Source of the DNA: Bacteroidota bacterium
GTDB taxonomy: Bacteria; Bacteroidota; Bacteroidia; Chitinophagales; Chitinophagaceae
DNA: 24,303 nucleotides
Direction of reading: 5' to 3'
Assembly (NCBI GenBank): GCA_023423015.1
Contig: JAFAGE010000020.1
Location: 1-24,303, forward strand
Of the stretch, positions 1 through 7,358 are shown in pieces. Both the position numbers and the translations under genes were made by a program. Numbering within the stretch: position 1 is the stretch's first letter; every line of letters starts with the position of its first letter. Below the pieces are notes generated by a model. That model searched no databases, was not told the origin of the DNA, and was given only the letters and a program-made list of their open reading frames with translations.

Positions 1-26
1 GTATTTGGACATAGGTAACTTCAAAT

Positions 27-47
27 CCATTACGTCCCACGTTTCAC
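27..47. repeat. Heptamer repeat site 1, at the 3' end of the FAD-Rieske gene
   Basis: On the minus strand the units GTGAAAC (41-47), GTGGGAC (34-40) and GTAATGG (27-33) follow each other in register. They encode the last codons and the TAA stop of the FAD-Rieske gene. This is the shortest clear member of the heptamer family in this window and would be weak evidence if seen alone. The 5-bp GC-rich hairpin CGGGC/GCCCG at 47-60 lies immediately upstream on the coding strand. Confidence 0.45.
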
Positions 48-1601
48 GGGCGACAGCCCGCTAACCGCAGGCCCATTAATCACCTCGCCCAGGCAGGTGA
101 ATCGCGAACCATGGCAGGGACAATCAAAAGTTTTTTCGTCCGCGTTCCACTGAACAATGCAGTGTAAATGCGGGCACACGGCACTAAAGGTATGCAGTTG
201 ACTGTGTTCGTCGCGGTACACTGCCAGTTTTTTCAAACCACTACCCAGGATAGCACCTTCGCCGTTGGATAGCTGCTCTGCGCGTTGAATGTCTCCCGGC
301 TTAAACCAGTCGCCATATTGTTTGGCCATATTCAGCGCTTCCGACAGAAATATTCGTGGCTCTTTCAGTGGAATTCGTTTGGGAGAATACAAATCGGTCC
401 ACGGATTTTCACGGCCCATAATCAGATCGGTGATTAATATGCCACCGATGGTTGTATGCGTCATCCCATTTCCTGAATCACCGGTTACAATGTATATGTT
501 GTCATCACCGGGATTTTTTCCAATGAAACCCATATGATCAACGGGCTCCATCACCTGGCCCGACCAATGATATACCACATCCCCGGCTTGTGGAAAATGT
601 TTCCGCGTCCATTGTTCAAGTCGCTCATACCTGTCTTCTTCCGGAATACCTTCTTCATCTGCCTGCCCGGTTTTATGATCCTCCCCTCCTGCAATCAACA
701 GGTCGTTTTCTACGTCGTATTGTTCCACGCGAACGTAGTGGTAAGGATAATTCAACCACTTTGAATTCATGTCGCCGGTATCCCACCAAAGGGAATGTGG
801 TAATTGTCCCTTTCGCACTTTTAATCCTATCACGTATGTACGGTATGGATGCTGTTTGGTGTGCATCGTCACCAGATCATTCACGGGCGAGTTGGTTGCT
901 ACAACAATGTGTTTTGCTTTCACCTGCCTGCCATTGCAGGTTGCGCCATGTTTGTTGATTTTTTCTGCCCGCGTTTTTGTATATATTTCGCCACGCATAC
1001 GGGCAATTGCATTTGCAAGCATCTCCATATACATCATGGCGTGAAACTGCGCTTGCCCTGGAAATTTGATTGCGGCCCCCCGGTAACCTGTGAGGCCGTG
1101 AACTTCCTGCACCCACTCAGTTTCCAAATTTGCCCGCTTCGTGCATTCGTATTCTTTTTTCAGGTTTTCTTCCTTATCGCTTGGATGCAGGAACAGATAA
1201 CCATCCACCCGTTTGAAATGGCAATGTCCATTTTCTCTCTTTATCGTCTCTTCAATCCAGTCGATGGCATGGCGATGACTTTCTGCCGCAAGTCGTGCCC
1301 CTTTTTCACCAAATACGCTTTCGATGTCGTAGTACCGGTCATCAAGTGCGCAGGTGATGTGGGCCGTGGTTCTTCCCGTTTCACCGCTACCGATTAACCC
1401 ATCTTCTACAAGTACAACGCGTTTGCCTTCGCGGAGCAGCGAATAGGCCACGGATAAACCGGCCATTCCTCCACCCACGATCAGCACATCTGTTTCTACA
1501 TCACGGTTGAGCGTTGAAAACGCAATTGGTTTAACTGAATCGAGCCAGTAAGAAATGTTTGTCCCTGAGGTGAGCGCGCCGCTCTTATTATCGATCTGCA
1601 T
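30..1601 (-). CDS. FAD-dependent oxidoreductase with C-terminal Rieske [2Fe-2S] domain
   Basis: A 523-residue protein with two domains. The N-terminal part is a DAO-type FAD domain whose dinucleotide-binding signature GGGMAG lies at residues 43-48, in the stretch VLIVGGGMAGLS. The C-terminal part is a Rieske iron-sulfur domain: ligands C476-P-H478, then C494-P-C-H497. Fusions of this kind are known from glycine/D-amino-acid-oxidase-like proteins that pass electrons between FAD and the cluster; the substrate cannot be read from sequence. No signal peptide is visible, so it is probably cytoplasmic. The start follows the DUF5916 gene by 35 bp and a hairpin ends 5 nt before the ATG. The last residues (VKRGT) are encoded by two heptamer-like repeat units, GTGAAAC and GTGGGAC, and the TAA stop follows directly, so the tail may be repeat-derived. 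The family call is firm, the reaction unknown. Confidence 0.93.
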   Translation of the reverse strand: MQIDNKSGALTSGTNISYWLDSVKPIAFSTLNRDVETDVLIVGGGMAGLSVAYSLLREGKRVVLVEDGLIGSGETGRTTAHITCALDDRYYDIESVFGEKGARLAAESHRHAIDWIEETIKRENGHCHFKRVDGYLFLHPSDKEENLKKEYECTKRANLETEWVQEVHGLTGYRGAAIKFPGQAQFHAMMYMEMLANAIARMRGEIYTKTRAEKINKHGATCNGRQVKAKHIVVATNSPVNDLVTMHTKQHPYRTYVIGLKVRKGQLPHSLWWDTGDMNSKWLNYPYHYVRVEQYDVENDLLIAGGEDHKTGQADEEGIPEEDRYERLEQWTRKHFPQAGDVVYHWSGQVMEPVDHMGFIGKNPGDDNIYIVTGDSGNGMTHTTIGGILITDLIMGRENPWTDLYSPKRIPLKEPRIFLSEALNMAKQYGDWFKPGDIQRAEQLSNGEGAILGSGLKKLAVYRDEHSQLHTFSAVCPHLHCIVQWNADEKTFDCPCHGSRFTCLGEVINGPAVSGLSPVKRGT

Positions 1602-1606
1602 ACCAG

Positions 1607-1631
1607 CAATGGCATAAAAAATATGCCATTG
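1607..1631. promoter_or_regulatory. 10-bp hairpin directly upstream of the FAD-Rieske start codon
   Basis: Perfect arms CAATGGCATA (1607-1616) and TATGCCATTG (1622-1631) surround a 5-nt A/T loop. The hairpin lies in the 35-bp gap between the DUF5916 stop (1637) and the FAD-Rieske ATG (1601). There is no T-run after the stem on either strand, so a standard intrinsic terminator is unlikely. Its edge is 5 nt from the start codon on the minus strand, where it could cover the ribosome-binding region. Confidence 0.5.
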
Positions 1632-1636
1632 ACCGC

Positions 1637-3835
1637 TTACTTATTCCACCAGTAGTTGAACTTAACCACCACAGCGCGGTTTCGTACGCTCAGGTTTTCA
1701 GGCAGGTAATTGTCGGTGAACACTATGAACAGGTCCGATGCCGGCTTGTATCTCCACTGGAAGCGAAAATTGAAGTTGACGTTCTCTGTTTGTTCGTTGT
1801 ATTGCAGGAAGCCTGTGAGGAAAAGTTTGTTCGACATGGTCACATCTACGCGCGGCCCGATCAGCAGGAAGTTTACATTTCCCCACGGCTGGGGCAATTT
1901 GAGCCTGTTGTAATTCGCTGCCATGGAAACATTCAGGTAAGGCTGCCAGCGGTATCCCACTTCACCCTGTACATTAAAAAGGCGGCCGTTTGCGTAATAT
2001 CCGCCAACGCGCGTGGTACAGGTTATTGTAAAAAGGCTTTGCGGTTTGGATGTAAATTCCGCCCCGATCCAGTTGAAATAATGTTTTGTGTTCCGTGCAA
2101 GCGTGTCTTTCAGCATGTTTGTGGGATCAAACGGATCGAGCAGCTCCACATAATTTACCTGGTAATATGGTGTCAGCACGCTCTGGTCACGGAAAGCGAT
2201 ATTGTACGCGAACATGTGCTGGTAATCGGTCTCAACCATTTTTCGGTTGAAGTAATAACGCGAATTAAACTTTGGACCGTGACTCAGTACCACACCACCT
2301 TTAGGGAAAAAGTTGCGTGCAACCTGGGGGAACAACTGTATGTATCCTTTACGCGGAACATAGCCGACATCGGCCTGGTATGCCCGACCCACATCTTCAA
2401 CCTGCATTGCGACGGTCCACTTACGACTTGAATATTGCAGATGCCCTGTTTTCACCAGGTCGTCACCTGAACTGAATTTAGACGTAAACGATTTTATGAG
2501 CAAAACTTTGCCTGTCCACAGATTATTTGAAGAAGCAAGATTGTATTCAACGCCGATATTCCTGTTGTAAATGTTGTAGCCGTTTTTTAGAGAGTCTTCG
2601 TTGTAATTCCCAAACGACTGTTTATTGATGAAGAACATTCCGATGTTCGAGCGCGAAAACACTTTTCGCTGAAACGAAGCCACCGTGTAATTCTGAATGG
2701 GCAATCCTTCTTCCTGCTGGCTTGCCGACTGCACATTCATCAATCCCATTCGCCAATCCTGGTCGAGTTTACCACTCAAACGAAGACCATAGTGTATCGG
2801 TGTACCGAGACCAATACGTCTTGAGAAAAACGGACGAATACTCGAGTATCCGATATTGGCGAACAGGTCGCCGTTTTCGAGAAAGAATTGACGACGTTCC
2901 GGGAAGAATAATTCGAACCGGTCGAGATTTGAAATCTGCCTGTCTACTTCTACCTGCGAAAAATCGGGATTGATTGTGACATCGAGGTTGAGCGATGAAC
3001 TCAGTGAAACCTTTGCATCGAGGCCTATATCTTTCCTGAACGTAGACTTAGCACCCGTTTCGTAATTTTTGTTTACACCGGCGAGGACGTAGGGGATCAA
3101 GGAGAAGTTTACTTTCGGAGTTGGCGGCGGTGCGTCCCACACAAGCAGGCCGCTGTATGCGAGTGAAGCGGTGGGGAACTGCCGGGGAACTGGTGCCCAG
3201 GATGATTTTTCCGTTGTCTTCAGATCAAGCCTGCTGAAATTGATACCCCAGTTTGTGATTCCTTTTTTATACCGGATACTCTTAAATGGAATGGCGGCCT
3301 CGAAAACCCATTTTTCTTTAGTGGTCTTAACCGACGAAATCCACTTATTATCCCAGTTCAGGTCAACTTTTCCTCCTTCGTACATAGTGCCATCCCATTG
3401 TGCGCCGGCTGCATTAGCGCCGAATGAGAACCCGTTTGTCTGATCATCGAACGGATCCATAAACAGAAGGAAATTGTCGTTTTTCCCGAAAACAAAGTCG
3501 CGGCGCATCGATTCCACATAGTAAGGGCCATCGAGAAGGTGATAATTTTCAGCAAGCAGGTACAGGTTCTCTTCATCATAGGTCATGCGAACGTCGGTTC
3601 TCACACGGGCTGCGCCTGTGTCCATCGGTAAAACCATGTAGAAGTCGCTGGCAATTTCTGCAGCGTTCCATCCCGCGTCGTCTGTGTTACCATCTATTAC
3701 TACGGGAACTTCTGTTCTTTTGATGTGGAGTTTGAACCGATCGTTCTTTTTTTGTGCCTCAACCGTTTCGGAGAAGAAAACGCCAATAAGAAAAAAAGCG
3801 AAAAAACAGATGATACGGCCGCTGTAGTTTATCAT
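1637..3835 (-). CDS. DUF5916 domain outer-membrane protein with N-terminal CBM9-like domain
   Basis: A 732-residue exported protein. Residues 1-27 form a signal peptide (hydrophobic core ICFFAFFLIGVFF, probable cleavage after VEA). A CBM9-like beta-sandwich follows at about residues 35-230, recognisable by the opening VPVVIDGNTDDAGWNAAE. The remaining 500 residues belong to DUF5916, with the family stretch INPDFSQVEVD and then the FFPERRQFFLENGDLF block, and look like an outer-membrane beta-barrel (alternating aromatic strands, C-terminal FNYWW). The role of DUF5916 proteins is not established; the CBM9-like module suggests a carbohydrate or surface ligand. A terminator at 3904-3925 separates it from the upstream lipoprotein gene, so it probably has its own promoter in the 90-bp gap. 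It may be co-transcribed with the FAD-Rieske gene. The family call is strong. Confidence 0.92.
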   Translation of the reverse strand: MINYSGRIICFFAFFLIGVFFSETVEAQKKNDRFKLHIKRTEVPVVIDGNTDDAGWNAAEIASDFYMVLPMDTGAARVRTDVRMTYDEENLYLLAENYHLLDGPYYVESMRRDFVFGKNDNFLLFMDPFDDQTNGFSFGANAAGAQWDGTMYEGGKVDLNWDNKWISSVKTTKEKWVFEAAIPFKSIRYKKGITNWGINFSRLDLKTTEKSSWAPVPRQFPTASLAYSGLLVWDAPPPTPKVNFSLIPYVLAGVNKNYETGAKSTFRKDIGLDAKVSLSSSLNLDVTINPDFSQVEVDRQISNLDRFELFFPERRQFFLENGDLFANIGYSSIRPFFSRRIGLGTPIHYGLRLSGKLDQDWRMGLMNVQSASQQEEGLPIQNYTVASFQRKVFSRSNIGMFFINKQSFGNYNEDSLKNGYNIYNRNIGVEYNLASSNNLWTGKVLLIKSFTSKFSSGDDLVKTGHLQYSSRKWTVAMQVEDVGRAYQADVGYVPRKGYIQLFPQVARNFFPKGGVVLSHGPKFNSRYYFNRKMVETDYQHMFAYNIAFRDQSVLTPYYQVNYVELLDPFDPTNMLKDTLARNTKHYFNWIGAEFTSKPQSLFTITCTTRVGGYYANGRLFNVQGEVGYRWQPYLNVSMAANYNRLKLPQPWGNVNFLLIGPRVDVTMSNKLFLTGFLQYNEQTENVNFNFRFQWRYKPASDLFIVFTDNYLPENLSVRNRAVVVKFNYWWNK

Positions 3836-3903
3836 ATCCCTTACTTGAACTTAGGAATGGCAAATAAACCACATGTTCGGCACGTATGCCAGAATAGATG
3901 AAG

Positions 3904-3925
3904 AAAAAATTGAACTATCGTTCAA
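3904..3925 (-). terminator. Intrinsic terminator after the small lipoprotein gene
   Basis: On the minus strand, directly after the TAG stop at 3926-3928, TTGAAC and GTTCAA form a 6-bp stem with a 4-nt GATA loop, followed by a run of six T (3904-3909 on the plus strand as A). The stem is short and AT-rich, but its position and T-run fit a Rho-independent terminator. Confidence 0.55.
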
Positions 3926-4423
3926 CTAAGGCCCTTTCTTGTATTCTGATTTTACCGTTTTTCCGTTCCAGGTAGCTGAGACGGTCAGCAGGGTATCGTT
4001 GAAAGTTACCAGCCGGTATTTCAGCACCTGGTATTCGTGGCCGATGAAATCAAAGGCCACACCGTCTTTGTCGGCACGCACCGCATACTTGCGGTTCAGT
4101 GTAGCTGAATTGTCGGTTGGAATTTTTATCGTGTTTTGTTCCACGGTAACATTCCCTTTTCCATCGAATACATAGCGGTCGTCATGCAGCCAGGCGCTCA
4201 CGTATTGCCAGAGGTCTTTTTCCTGCTTCACCACCTGGTCGGTGTCGATGTAGTCGATGAAGTTGTCCGAGTAATAAGCGGTGAGTCGGAATTTGCCGGA
4301 CTGGAGTAAGGTTTCGAGTTTTGCTGCTTTTTCTTTGTCTTCTGGTTTGATACCGTCTGAATCAGATTTTTTGCACGATATAACAAACACGACAAAACAG
4401 ATCACGATTAGGGGGCGTAACAT
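3926..4423 (-). CDS. Small lipoprotein of unknown function
   Basis: A 165-residue protein with a lipoprotein signal peptide: hydrophobic residues 4-15, then lipobox VIS-C with the acylated Cys at residue 17, followed by KKSDSDG. In Bacteroidota, acidic or charged residues after the Cys often go with export to the outer membrane, so an outer-membrane lipoprotein is likely. The mature part (about 148 residues) has a helical start (KPEDKEKAAKLETLLQSGKFRLTAYY is one continuous amphipathic-looking region) and then a beta-rich stretch resembling a lipocalin-like or calycin-type small domain (VFDGKGNVTVEQ, ALNRKYAVRAD-like strands). I do not recognise a named family. The gene stands alone: a promoter-like element lies at 4440-4471 and a terminator follows it. 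Confidence 0.8.
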   Translation of the reverse strand: MLRPLIVICFVVFVISCKKSDSDGIKPEDKEKAAKLETLLQSGKFRLTAYYSDNFIDYIDTDQVVKQEKDLWQYVSAWLHDDRYVFDGKGNVTVEQNTIKIPTDNSATLNRKYAVRADKDGVAFDFIGHEYQVLKYRLVTFNDTLLTVSATWNGKTVKSEYKKGP

Positions 4424-4439
4424 GTGTTGGAGTTGTATC

Positions 4440-4471
4440 CTAATTTACTGAAAGGTTTGCTCCCCGACAAT
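4440..4471 (-). promoter_or_regulatory. Putative Bacteroidota-type promoter of the small lipoprotein gene
   Basis: On the minus strand a -7 element TAAATTAG (4440-4447) matches TAnnTTTG in five of six fixed positions, and a -33 element ATTG (4468-4471) matches TTTG in three of four, with a 20-bp spacer. The start codon lies about 17 bp downstream of the -7 element. Read by eye, without a background model. Confidence 0.4.
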
Positions 4472-4495
4472 GAAAGCCGATGTAGCTTTTAAATA

Positions 4496-5872
4496 TTAAG
4501 TTTCTATTAGGGAAATATCCGGCGCCGGCAGGTCGCCACTGTCTTCGGGAAACAGGGATTGCTGATCCGGCACGGCTTCTACAGATTTGAGTTTTCTTTC
4601 GATTGCACGCGTTCTTATGCGCGCATTATCAATTACATTGGATGCATCCATGAGCTTCTTCTGCGTTTTGTCGAGGATGTTTCCAAACAGGGAAAATTCG
4701 GTTTTGACTGCGCCGAGCAGTTCCCAGACTTCGCTGGATCTTTTTTCGATGGCCAGGGTCCGGAATCCCATCTGGAGGCTGCTGAGAAAGGCCGACAATG
4801 TGGTAGGGCCGGCAATGTTGATACGAAATTCGCGCTGGATAGATTCAAAAAGACCGGGCGCACGCAATACTTCGGCATACAGACTTTCAAATGGAAGAAA
4901 GAGAATGGCAAAGTCGGTCGTAGACGGTGGATCGATGTATTTGTTGCTGATATCAATTGCACATTTCCGGATGCCTTTCACAAAGTTCTTCCTGCATTCT
5001 TCAATCTGGTCGGGATTGCCCGAGTCGTAAGCATCCATCAGTAATTCAAAATCCTCTTTCGGAAACTTGGAATCAATAGGCAGCCACACAGGTCCACTTT
5101 CACGCCCGGGAAGTTTTAATGCAAACTCAACCATGGCCGTTGAACCCGTTTTGGTTTTTACATTCTTGCCGTATTGATCTGGTGTAAACAATTGTTCAAG
5201 CAGGTTCTGCAATTGGTATTCACCAAGTACTCCCCTGCTCTTAACATTTGTGAGAACACGGCGCAGGTCGCCCACACCAGAGGCGAGTTGCTGCATGTCG
5301 CCGAGGCCTTTGTGTACGGCTTCCAGGCGTTCGCTAACGAGACGGAAAGATTCTCCCAGGCGCGTTTCGAGTGTCTTCTGTAATTTTTCATCAACCGTCA
5401 CGCGCATCTCTTCGAGTTTTTTTTCGTTGCCGCTTTGCAGATCAGTAATTTTTTTCTCCACCGTTTCACGCATCTGGTCCATTTTCAATGTAGTGCGTGC
5501 ATTCAGACTTTCGAGTTTTGTATCGAGCAGAGTGGTTAAACGATCGAGGTTGGTTGAAAAAGTTTCCAGTTGCGTTTTCTGCAGTGATCCTGAATTCGAC
5601 ATTGCGCGTGAAATCATTTCGCTGAAAGAGTTGAAGGATCGCGAAAGCTCTTCACGATTATTCGCGGAAAACCGCAGCGATTCGTCGCGGTTAGTGGAAA
5701 TTTCAGACTTAACGGATGATTCAATCCGGTCTATATTATTGCGCAGCTGCTCCATACGAATGCGCAGGTCGTGCAATTCAACACCCGGCTTTTGCGTAGA
5801 AGCTTTATAGCTGAAATAAACGGCGACAGCAAGCAAAACAACAATAACCAATAACAATACCTCCGTGATCAT
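4496..5872 (-). CDS. rmuC: DNA recombination protein RmuC
   Basis: A 458-residue protein with the standard RmuC plan. Residues 1-24 are one membrane anchor (MITEVLLLVIVVLLAVAVYF). A long coiled coil follows at about residues 35-190, rich in heptads such as RMEQLRNNIDRIESSV. The RmuC nuclease-like core spans about residues 205-420, with the conserved stretches LPIDSKFPKEDFELL, LFLPFESLYAEVL and TLSAFLSSLQMGFRTL. RmuC limits sequence inversions in E. coli and is related to restriction-endonuclease folds. Length and domain order are normal. The gene appears to be a single transcription unit: a promoter-like element lies at 5889-5919, its -33 part inside a heptamer repeat unit. No clear terminator was seen in the 72 bp downstream, only a weak AAAGC/GCTTT stem. 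Confidence 0.95.
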   Translation of the reverse strand: MITEVLLLVIVVLLAVAVYFSYKASTQKPGVELHDLRIRMEQLRNNIDRIESSVKSEISTNRDESLRFSANNREELSRSFNSFSEMISRAMSNSGSLQKTQLETFSTNLDRLTTLLDTKLESLNARTTLKMDQMRETVEKKITDLQSGNEKKLEEMRVTVDEKLQKTLETRLGESFRLVSERLEAVHKGLGDMQQLASGVGDLRRVLTNVKSRGVLGEYQLQNLLEQLFTPDQYGKNVKTKTGSTAMVEFALKLPGRESGPVWLPIDSKFPKEDFELLMDAYDSGNPDQIEECRKNFVKGIRKCAIDISNKYIDPPSTTDFAILFLPFESLYAEVLRAPGLFESIQREFRINIAGPTTLSAFLSSLQMGFRTLAIEKRSSEVWELLGAVKTEFSLFGNILDKTQKKLMDASNVIDNARIRTRAIERKLKSVEAVPDQQSLFPEDSGDLPAPDISLIET

Positions 5873-5888
5873 AACTTCTGATGTTCCT

Positions 5889-5919
5889 GTAATTTAACAA
5901 GAACACCGGAGACGGCAAA
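5889..5919 (-). promoter_or_regulatory. Putative rmuC promoter overlapping a heptamer repeat
   Basis: On the minus strand a -33 TTTG (5916-5919) and a -7 TAAATTAC (5889-5896, two mismatches to TAnnTTTG) are separated by 19 bp. The TTTG is part of the heptamer unit GTTTGCC (minus strand) that ends repeat site 2. The rmuC ATG at 5872 lies 16 bp downstream of the -7 element. The -7 resembles the one before the small lipoprotein gene (both begin TAAATTA). Confidence 0.38.
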
Positions 5920-6020
5920 CGGAGAATGGAGAACGGAGAATGGAGAATGGAGTATGGAGAACGGAGAACGGAGAATGCGTTTGGCGTTTGCCGTTTCACG
6001 TCTGTCGTCTCACGTTTCAT
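5908..6020. repeat. Heptamer repeat site 2: GGAGAAY array and GTTTSMC array
   Basis: Plus strand: the unit GGCAAAC (5914-5920) is followed by eight in-register units of GGAGAAT, GGAGAAC or GGAGTAT (5921-5976). After a 2-bp join come six units GTTTGGC, GTTTGCC, GTTTCAC, GTCTGTC, GTCTCAC and GTTTCAT (5979-6020). The 10-mer ACGGCAAACG (5912-5921) is exactly complementary to CGTTTGCCGT (5985-5994), so the two ends can pair over a 63-bp interval. The site lies between the stop of the 184-residue secreted protein (6027) and the rmuC start (5872), both minus strand. Confidence 0.85.
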
Positions 6021-6026
6021 TTTGTA

Positions 6027-6581
6027 TCACTCTATGCTAAAAGCGTACGCATCAAACTTCATCTGCATTCCACCCTGCATGCTTAGTTTGTTGATGAAAG
6101 CATACTCTCCCTTTTCGAGGGATTTGTTGGGCACGAGAACATATACGTCTTCACCGGCATTTTTCAGATTAAGTGAGATTTCGGAACTGCTGTTTTTGTC
6201 TTTTTTATTTTGCATGCCACCAAATCCTGTGCTGCATTCACGATTTCCTTTCTTCGATTCGAAGCGCATCAGCGCAAACTGTTGTGAGGGGTCGGAACCG
6301 AAACCCTGTCCTCCACCTGTACTAACAACAAACTGCACTTCATTTGCCGGGAATTTCACAGACGAATTAGCACCGCGGATAAGGTATGATTGTGTTGCTG
6401 TAACTACTTTGTTTCTCGTTTTAATTTGGGCGTCTGCTTTTTCGAGTTGTTTTAACTGGTTGTCTTTACCAACGGCATACACCTGGTTTACAAATTCAGG
6501 TGTTGGTAAACTTGCGGCATCCTGTGCTACAGAGGAAGCTGCCATCAACTGCATCAGCAGCATGAATAATATGATACGCAT
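6027..6581 (-). CDS. Secreted protein of unknown function
   Basis: A 184-residue protein with a Sec signal peptide (residues 1-20, MRIILFMLLMQLMAASSVAQ, cleavage after VAQ likely). The mature protein is soluble in appearance, with no further membrane segment. It alternates beta-like strands (SSVKFPANEVQFVVSTGGG, DVYVLVPNKSLEKGEYAFI) and a glycine-rich segment with two Cys-free loops around GGGQGFGSDPSQQF; a single Cys lies in NRECSTGFGG. I do not recognise the family; it reads like the conserved periplasmic proteins of Chitinophagaceae that carry a surface-like GEYAFI motif. The upstream PorT-like gene ends only 11 bp before this ATG, so the two are almost certainly co-transcribed. Heptamer site 2 begins a few bases after the stop. 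Confidence 0.8.
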   Translation of the reverse strand: MRIILFMLLMQLMAASSVAQDAASLPTPEFVNQVYAVGKDNQLKQLEKADAQIKTRNKVVTATQSYLIRGANSSVKFPANEVQFVVSTGGGQGFGSDPSQQFALMRFESKKGNRECSTGFGGMQNKKDKNSSSEISLNLKNAGEDVYVLVPNKSLEKGEYAFINKLSMQGGMQMKFDAYAFSIE

Positions 6582-6592
6582 ATGTTAGGTTT

Positions 6593-7210
6593 TTAGAATC
6601 GGTAACCTGCGAAAACCTGCACTACATTATTCTTTGCGTCGACGGTAGGAAAAAAGTTGGGCCGCGGATCGGTAGGATCGATGTCTTTATAAAGATTGCC
6701 AAGGCTCAGGTTGATGCGCGCTCCAAGGAGAATACCTGCGTATGGATGCACTTCGATACCGCCTGATACTCCATAGTCGAACCGATTGAACAGATCAAGA
6801 AGATTATCCACCTGTTGATTTCCTGTACGGGTAGTATTGCTGTCTGCTTTTGCATTGAGGAGGTATGCCAATTGAAATCCGGCCTGAACTGAAAAATATT
6901 TTGTGATGTTTATCTGCATCAATTGGGGAAGCAGCAGGTAATCGAGTTTAACTGTACCGGTTGTTGTTGCATTCTGAAAATCGTAGCCTTGTCTTGAAAA
7001 GATTAGTTCCGTACGGTAACCTAAAACGGTTTCTTTTTTCTGGGAAAGAAATATGCCCGCATGAAAACCGGTTGCATTTTCTGCTTTAACGTTCGATGCC
7101 TTGGTAACCTTGGCGAAGTTCGTACCTCCTTTTATACCCAGGCTCATTTGAGAAGCGGCGGCAAGCGGAATAGCTATGGCGGCCAAAGCCAATAGGAATA
7201 AGGGTTTCAT
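6593..7210 (-). CDS. PorT-like outer-membrane beta-barrel protein (205 residues)
   Basis: A signal peptide at residues 1-19 (LFLLALAAIAIPLAAAS) precedes SLGIKGGTNFAKV, the usual opening strand of the PorT / outer-membrane beta-barrel family of Bacteroidota. About eight amphipathic strands follow (for example TGFHAGIFLSQK, LDYLLLPQLMQINITKYFSVQAGFQLAYLL), and the protein ends in VFAGYRF with a C-terminal Phe as expected for Bam-dependent insertion. Members are small barrels of mostly unknown role, so this is a structural rather than functional call. It begins a two-gene operon with the secreted protein downstream. A possible promoter lies at 7221-7253. It resembles the next barrel gene (7359-8036) in plan but is clearly diverged in sequence. 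Confidence 0.85.
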   Translation of the reverse strand: MKPLFLLALAAIAIPLAAASQMSLGIKGGTNFAKVTKASNVKAENATGFHAGIFLSQKKETVLGYRTELIFSRQGYDFQNATTTGTVKLDYLLLPQLMQINITKYFSVQAGFQLAYLLNAKADSNTTRTGNQQVDNLLDLFNRFDYGVSGGIEVHPYAGILLGARINLSLGNLYKDIDPTDPRPNFFPTVDAKNNVVQVFAGYRF

Positions 7211-7220
7211 GGTTTTTTAA

Positions 7221-7253
7221 TAAAGGTATATGGCCTGGAAAGCGCGTGGCGAA
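7221..7253 (-). promoter_or_regulatory. Weak promoter candidate for the 205-residue barrel gene
   Basis: On the minus strand a -7 element TACCTTTA (7221-7228) differs from TAnnTTTG only in the last base. A poor -33 match TTCG lies at 7250-7253, spacer 21 bp. The ATG at 7210 is 10 bp downstream of the -7 element. Confidence 0.28.
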
Positions 7254-7263
7254 AATACTTATG

Positions 7264-7280
7264 CACATTTTGAAAATGTG
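7264..7280. promoter_or_regulatory. 17-bp palindrome upstream of the 205-residue barrel gene
   Basis: Arms CACATTTT (7264-7271) and AAAATGTG (7273-7280) flank a single G. The palindrome lies just upstream of the promoter candidate at 7221-7253 and abuts heptamer site 3, whose first unit starts at its last three bases. An operator for a dimeric regulator is possible, or it may be part of the repeat hairpin. Confidence 0.35.
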
Positions 7281-7354
7281 AACGGCGAGAAGTGAAAAGA
7301 ATATTCTTTTCACCGCTCACCGCTCACCTTTCACGTCTGCCGTCTTACGTTTCC
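7278..7354. repeat. Heptamer repeat site 3 with a perfect 22-bp palindromic core
   Basis: Plus strand: units GTGAACG, GCGAGAA, GTGAAAA (7278-7298), an 8-bp self-complementary centre GAATATTC (7299-7306), then TTTTCAC, CGCTCAC, CGCTCAC, CTTTCAC, GTCTGCC, GTCTTAC (7307-7348) and a partial GTTTCC. Positions 7292-7313 are an exact palindrome; the next 14 bases on each side still pair at ten positions. It begins a few bases after the stop of the 225-residue barrel gene (7359) and lies before the start of the next gene on the same strand. Confidence 0.85.
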
Positions 7355-7358
7355 AGTG

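Noticed and set aside
849..1397. Plus-strand open frame of 182 codons
   Set aside because: Antisense to the FAD domain of the FAD-Rieske gene; no recognisable domain.
4452..4495. Terminator after rmuC from an AAAGC/GCTTT stem
   Set aside because: Only 5 bp, AT-rich, with a 7-nt loop and no T-run; too weak to call.
5250..5810. Plus-strand open frame of 186 codons
   Set aside because: Antisense to the coiled coil of RmuC; the Ser/Arg-rich product is an artefact.
5805..6020. Open frame of 71 codons on the minus strand through repeat site 2 into rmuC
   Set aside because: Its middle part is a translation of the GGAGAAY complement (SVLRSPYSILHSPFS pattern) and the rest is the rmuC start in another frame. 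No domain or signal.
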